Below, piece after piece: positions 60,530-64,000 of a DNA stretch of 64,000 nt. The position numbers were made by a program, and so were the translations under genes. The notes below the pieces were generated by a model. It was not told the DNA's origin and did no database searches. It was given only the letters and a program-made list of their open reading frames with translations. The DNA is from Anisodus tanguticus (taxonomy: Eukaryota > Streptophyta > Magnoliopsida > Solanales > Solanaceae): positions 41,350,001-41,414,000 of the forward strand of contig CM067557.1 of NCBI GenBank assembly GCA_034509755.1, in the 5' to 3' direction. Each line of letters starts with the position of its first letter. The stretch's first letter is position 1.

Positions 60530-63500
60530 TTAAGCACCCTTGTTACTCTGCCATGGCTTAAGCACGCCAACGAGGATGATCGCAACAATTATGAGTAGGA
60601 TGATTATGGCAAAGCACATCCATTTTCTTGAATTCCTTTGTAATTTCTTTGCCTTTTGTAGAGCAGTAGTCCCTGATTGCACATGGTCTACAGCGGTTGA
60701 TACCTGAAAATTCGGGTTGTTTGGCGATGAGGAAACGTAAACATAATCATACCCAAGTGCCAATTTCCTTTCTTAAGAATATCAGTACCTGTGATTCTAT
60801 ATTATCAAGCATGTCTCCTTGAGCATCAACCAACACTGCTATGTCCAAGAATACCTGTATTGCAAAGTCGTTCAATCATGGCATCATTACTTATGCGTGT
60901 TCCCCTCCCGAACGAACTGTATATGCATGCGCACACATACGAGCACGTGAAAACACACACACACACACACATCTAATGTTTCTAAACAGACTAATAACAC
61001 ACACACGTAGAGAGACCCTTTATTTCTCATATTTTCAATTGGCATCGGGTTAGATGTGATTAAGCCAAAACTCATCAACGTACCTAGAACCTAAGTTGCG
61101 CGGACTCTTCATTTTTGCTGCCGCACCCGTCTCGACACGACACCGGTGCGAGGTGCGATTCGGTCAAATCACATCGGATACTTTGACTAGAGTCCATGGA
61201 CAAATTTGGGGGGGGGGGGTGTTTTGATTTCTCAAAATAAAAGATAAAACAAATTTAAGACATGGGAAATGGCATGCCTTCAATCCTTTTTAGCTTTTCC
61301 TCTTGGTCAATATTTGCTATTTATAAATGTTCTCTTTCACATAGAAAAGGGATAATTTCTAAATAAATTATTACTTATTACTATACGCTGATTTTTTGAC
61401 AACTAATTTATGTTTTTAACGCCCATCTTGCAGAATGAAAGATTGAATTCTACAACATACATGTAAGTTTTCCATAGAATATCTCTCAAAGTTTAGAATA
61501 TCTTTATAGCTCTATTTTTATAATTTTGAATCTTTTTAGCCGAATTCCAGCACCTGTATCCATACCTCATACCTGGATTCGTACCCCGAAATCTTAAAGT
61601 TTAGATTTTTCCGAATCCGACCATCGAATCCGCATCCGTGTCGGATACCCGCAACCTGAGTCCGAGCAACTTAGCCTAGAACGGTCCAGATTATGTTTAG
61701 TACTCTGAAGTCAAGTCTAGACTAGAAGATAAAAAAAAGAGGAAGCTCTTTATTTTGCTCTGTCTTTGATTTTTAAATCCTTTCTCTCCACTTTTTCAAT
61801 TTGAGGTTTTCCAAGGAAATCTTTGCCACAACTTCCTTTCCTGTCAAAAAGCACAAGGAAAGTAAAGTACCTGTTGCAACTCAAGAAGCTTCCTCTCTAA
61901 CTCTCTGACTGCATCATGACGTTCTTGAATTTCAGCTAGTGTACCCATTATCTGCAAGAGACCAACATTGAGAACCAGCAGCATATTATATCACTGATCA
62001 CTAAAATTTTAAGTGTCCCACTACTAGCAATATTATAGATGTAACTTAGCTGTTTATCACACAAAAGGCAAAATTTGCATTTAATAAATTGTATCAAAAC
62101 TCAATAGGGCTGAAAGATGGATTATTTCAATATCCATACAAAAACTTCTGACAAGGTAAAAAATGTCGCGAGTAGACAGAAAAAGCATCATGGCTTCAGT
62201 GTATGTGACTAGAAAAAACTATCTAAATATTGAGTTTCATGTTAAAGAACCGAAATAAACTAACACTAAGGGACATAGAATGATGGTCAATGGTCCAAAT
62301 TCATGTTAACACGGCCAGGGAAAATGCCAAATTGACAATAGAAACTTAAATTGTCTATAAGAATGGATTTTAAATTCAACAGAAGATAAGTCAAGCATTC
62401 AGATCTTAATCATATGAACCATATGAAAAGGTTACAATCTAAATATAGGACATAAGGTAGAGGAAGAGATTAGAAAATCATTGAGCGGGACAATACCTGT
62501 CCTCGCCCTTGTTGCTGAATAGCTTTCTGGAATATCTGTTCACTGTCCCCAGTCTCTATCAACCTATCAATTGTCTGAATGTGAAAATAGAGGGAAACAA
62601 AAAAATGTAGAAACAGTAAGAAGATATGCGAAAAGAATCTTAAGTTCCCAAAAATTCACAAGAACTACAAGCTTTACCTCTTCATCAGCTCGATTACCCG
62701 TCACTGTCGACCACATAAAGAGAAAGATACAAGAAAAAAGGAATAACAATTAGAATCTGCATTATAACATTTACACTCTATGCGGAAATTTCAAACTCAG
62801 AAGCTTTGGCACCTGTGAATACTCGCCTTTCAACAACCTCACGATATTCATGGTGGATGTTTTCTCTTAAAGTCTGCAAACATTTTAATCAACTGAACCT
62901 AGGAGCAAGCAAAACCTAGACAAAAAGTCATTCTTAATGCAGCTGATGTACCTGAAACTCAGCCATTTTATCTTTGAACTTCTTTTTCAAGGAACTGCAA
63001 GCATAGATAACAAGTCAAGTGAGGACTATAGGCATATCAAGATAAGTATTAAGAATAAGTTACTTTGAGACACCCATTTAACAATGTCAAAATAACAACT
63101 TTGTAACAAGGTTACAAAGAAATAACTATCAGAGAAACAAAGGAGAAGAATTAGTCAAAAATTACACTGTTGTTGCTGTTCTTGATCTGTCAACAGCGGA
63201 TCCTTTACCACATCCTGGTTTGTTTCTATTGGCTAGATTCTGCAAGAGAACAAACATAGATCAAAAACAGAGAGATAACAGAAGGACCAAAGTAAGAGAC
63301 ATAAGCATTTAATATTACTCACTTCTTTATCAAGTTCCTCAATTTTCGATTTGATTAATCGAGCTATTTTTCCGACTTCATCGACATCTTTTTCCATTCG
63401 CTGCTTAATTGCTGCAGGTTACAATTTTATCATTAACAAACATATTTTCTTTGATGACAAGGAACCCGCAGCCGCTACCCTTCGGGTGTGCACAGGGTAA

Positions 63501-64000
63501 ACCCCGCTCCTGTAAAATAGCTCGCAAACCACATAGGAGAGATAACCCACACTAGGCAAGCCCTGTGCGACGAGCTCAAACCAAAAGGCAAATTCCTTGT
63601 TGTCGTAGGCAGGGGGTTTCGAACCTGAGACCTCCACTATGGAAGCCCCATGCTCAACCAACTGAGCCACCCTTGCGGGTTATCATTAACAAGCATATTA
63701 AGAAAATGAATAGCAAGCATCAAAGGAAAAGGGACTTTCCCAAGGAAAGAGAAAATCTTATCACTGCACATACTCCTATTTCACTTTTATCTTTTATTTG
63801 CTACATTTGCAAATTAAAAAATAAACAAACTATAATGTGTTTGCTATTATTTTATGTCAACGTTCTACATGCTTCATCTTTTTCGTCAACATTCTAAATT
63901 TAAGGATAGAGCACTAATCCATTCTCTAATTATCTTATGTGTTAATTCATTCTACTTTCTATTATTTGGTATATATACTAAGGATAACTGACCTATTTCT
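60530..64000 (-). CDS. SYP132: plasma-membrane syntaxin, SYP132 type (3' part; N-terminal exons beyond the window)
   Basis: A Qa-SNARE for fusion of secretory vesicles with the plasma membrane and cell plate. Exons seen, in coding order: 63411-63323, 63239-63166, 62994-62952, 62873-62813, 62703-62678, 62574-62497, 61951-61871, 60854-60789, 60703-60530. All junctions are GT-AG with joining phases; about 230 residues. Syntaxin N-terminal helices appear (KRMEKDVDEVGKIARLIK-like, NRNKPGCGKG, VERRVFTGV-type, TIDRLIETG). Then comes the SNARE helix (EIQERHDAVRELERKL to ALQKAKKL), with the zero-layer Gln in LVDAQGDMLD, and a tail anchor (WMCFAIIILLIIVAIILVG) before KPWQSNKGA and the stop at 60530. 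The exons before AIKQRMEK lie upstream of the right edge. One hAT-like MITE and one SINE lie in introns. No damage was seen. Confidence 0.94.
60951..60971. repeat. CA microsatellite
   Basis: About ten AC units in the intron between the last two SNARE-motif exons of the syntaxin gene. Confidence 0.9.
61091..61674. mobile_element. hAT-like MITE in a syntaxin intron
   Basis: Inverted ends ctaagttgcgcggactc and gagtccgagcaacttag; a perfect 8-base duplication cctagaac flanks it (61083-61090 and 61675-61682). 584 bases, subterminal palindromic 'atccg' runs, a G run at 61209-61219, non-coding. Confidence 0.9.
63447..63680 (-). mobile_element. full-length tRNA-derived SINE in a syntaxin intron
   Basis: On the minus strand it starts with 'aacccgcaagggtggctcag' (tRNA-like head, box A), box B 'ggttcgaaaccc', a body of about 170 bases, and a short A-rich tail. 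A 19-base flanking duplication with one mismatch (63428-63446 and 63681-63699) shows retroposition. It lies just upstream of the exon at 63411. Confidence 0.92.

Noticed and set aside
63600..63680. A tRNA gene on the minus strand (box A and box B present)
   Set aside because: It is the head of a SINE with a long body, A-rich tail and target duplication; no complete cloverleaf was built. The same applies to the heads at 16067-16221, 20817-21012 and 41680-41800.

Overview
The window is nuclear plant DNA. It is AT-rich, has many introns, carries dense short mobile elements, and holds four recognisable plant gene loci. The repeats point to the nightshade family (Solanaceae): TS-type/RTE-LINE tails ending in TTG repeats, Au-type SINEs, further tRNA-derived SINEs, Stowaway and hAT-like MITEs, and Ty1/copia and Ty3 LTR elements. 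I cannot name the species from the sequence alone.

Layout. 1-1500: repeat remnants and a possible 5' end of a minus-strand gene. 1590-3100: a rearranged 45S rDNA-derived block (subrepeats, two pieces of 25S, an AT-rich spacer, a Pol I promoter-like motif). 3101-6769: a 3'-truncated, broken Ty1/copia element on the minus strand with its 5' LTR. 8533-27143: a complete 32-exon UBP12/UBP13-type ubiquitin protease gene on the plus strand, whose introns hold many LINE, SINE and MITE insertions. 27990-30710: repeats and MITEs. 30922-38375: two broken Ty3 chromovirus copies in inverted orientation, bracketed by a long direct repeat of the host site. 39128-39720: a tandem array of a SINE-like unit. 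40404-47842: a complete 13-exon minus-strand gene for a rhomboid-like protein with a C-terminal UBA domain (RBL15 type). 48180-52796: an RTE-like LINE interrupted by a 3.1-kb solo LTR that itself contains a MITE. 52849-55410: a 2.5-kb palindrome around a hAT transposase fragment. 56117-59344: a broken EEF1A lysine methyltransferase (N6AMT2-like) gene with a solo LTR in its intron. 60530 to the right edge: the 3' part of a plasma-membrane syntaxin gene (SYP132 type), minus strand.

The three intact genes are ordinary housekeeping or regulatory genes: deubiquitination, membrane proteolysis and quality control, and secretory vesicle fusion. They do not form a pathway. From memory, the rhomboid and methyltransferase genes are also neighbours in Arabidopsis (At3g58460/At3g58470), so the block may be old synteny in which the methyltransferase has decayed here. 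The unusual content is structural: two large palindromes, a displaced rDNA piece with a promoter, and a rich record of nested insertions with readable target-site duplications. I found no convincing new multigene system.
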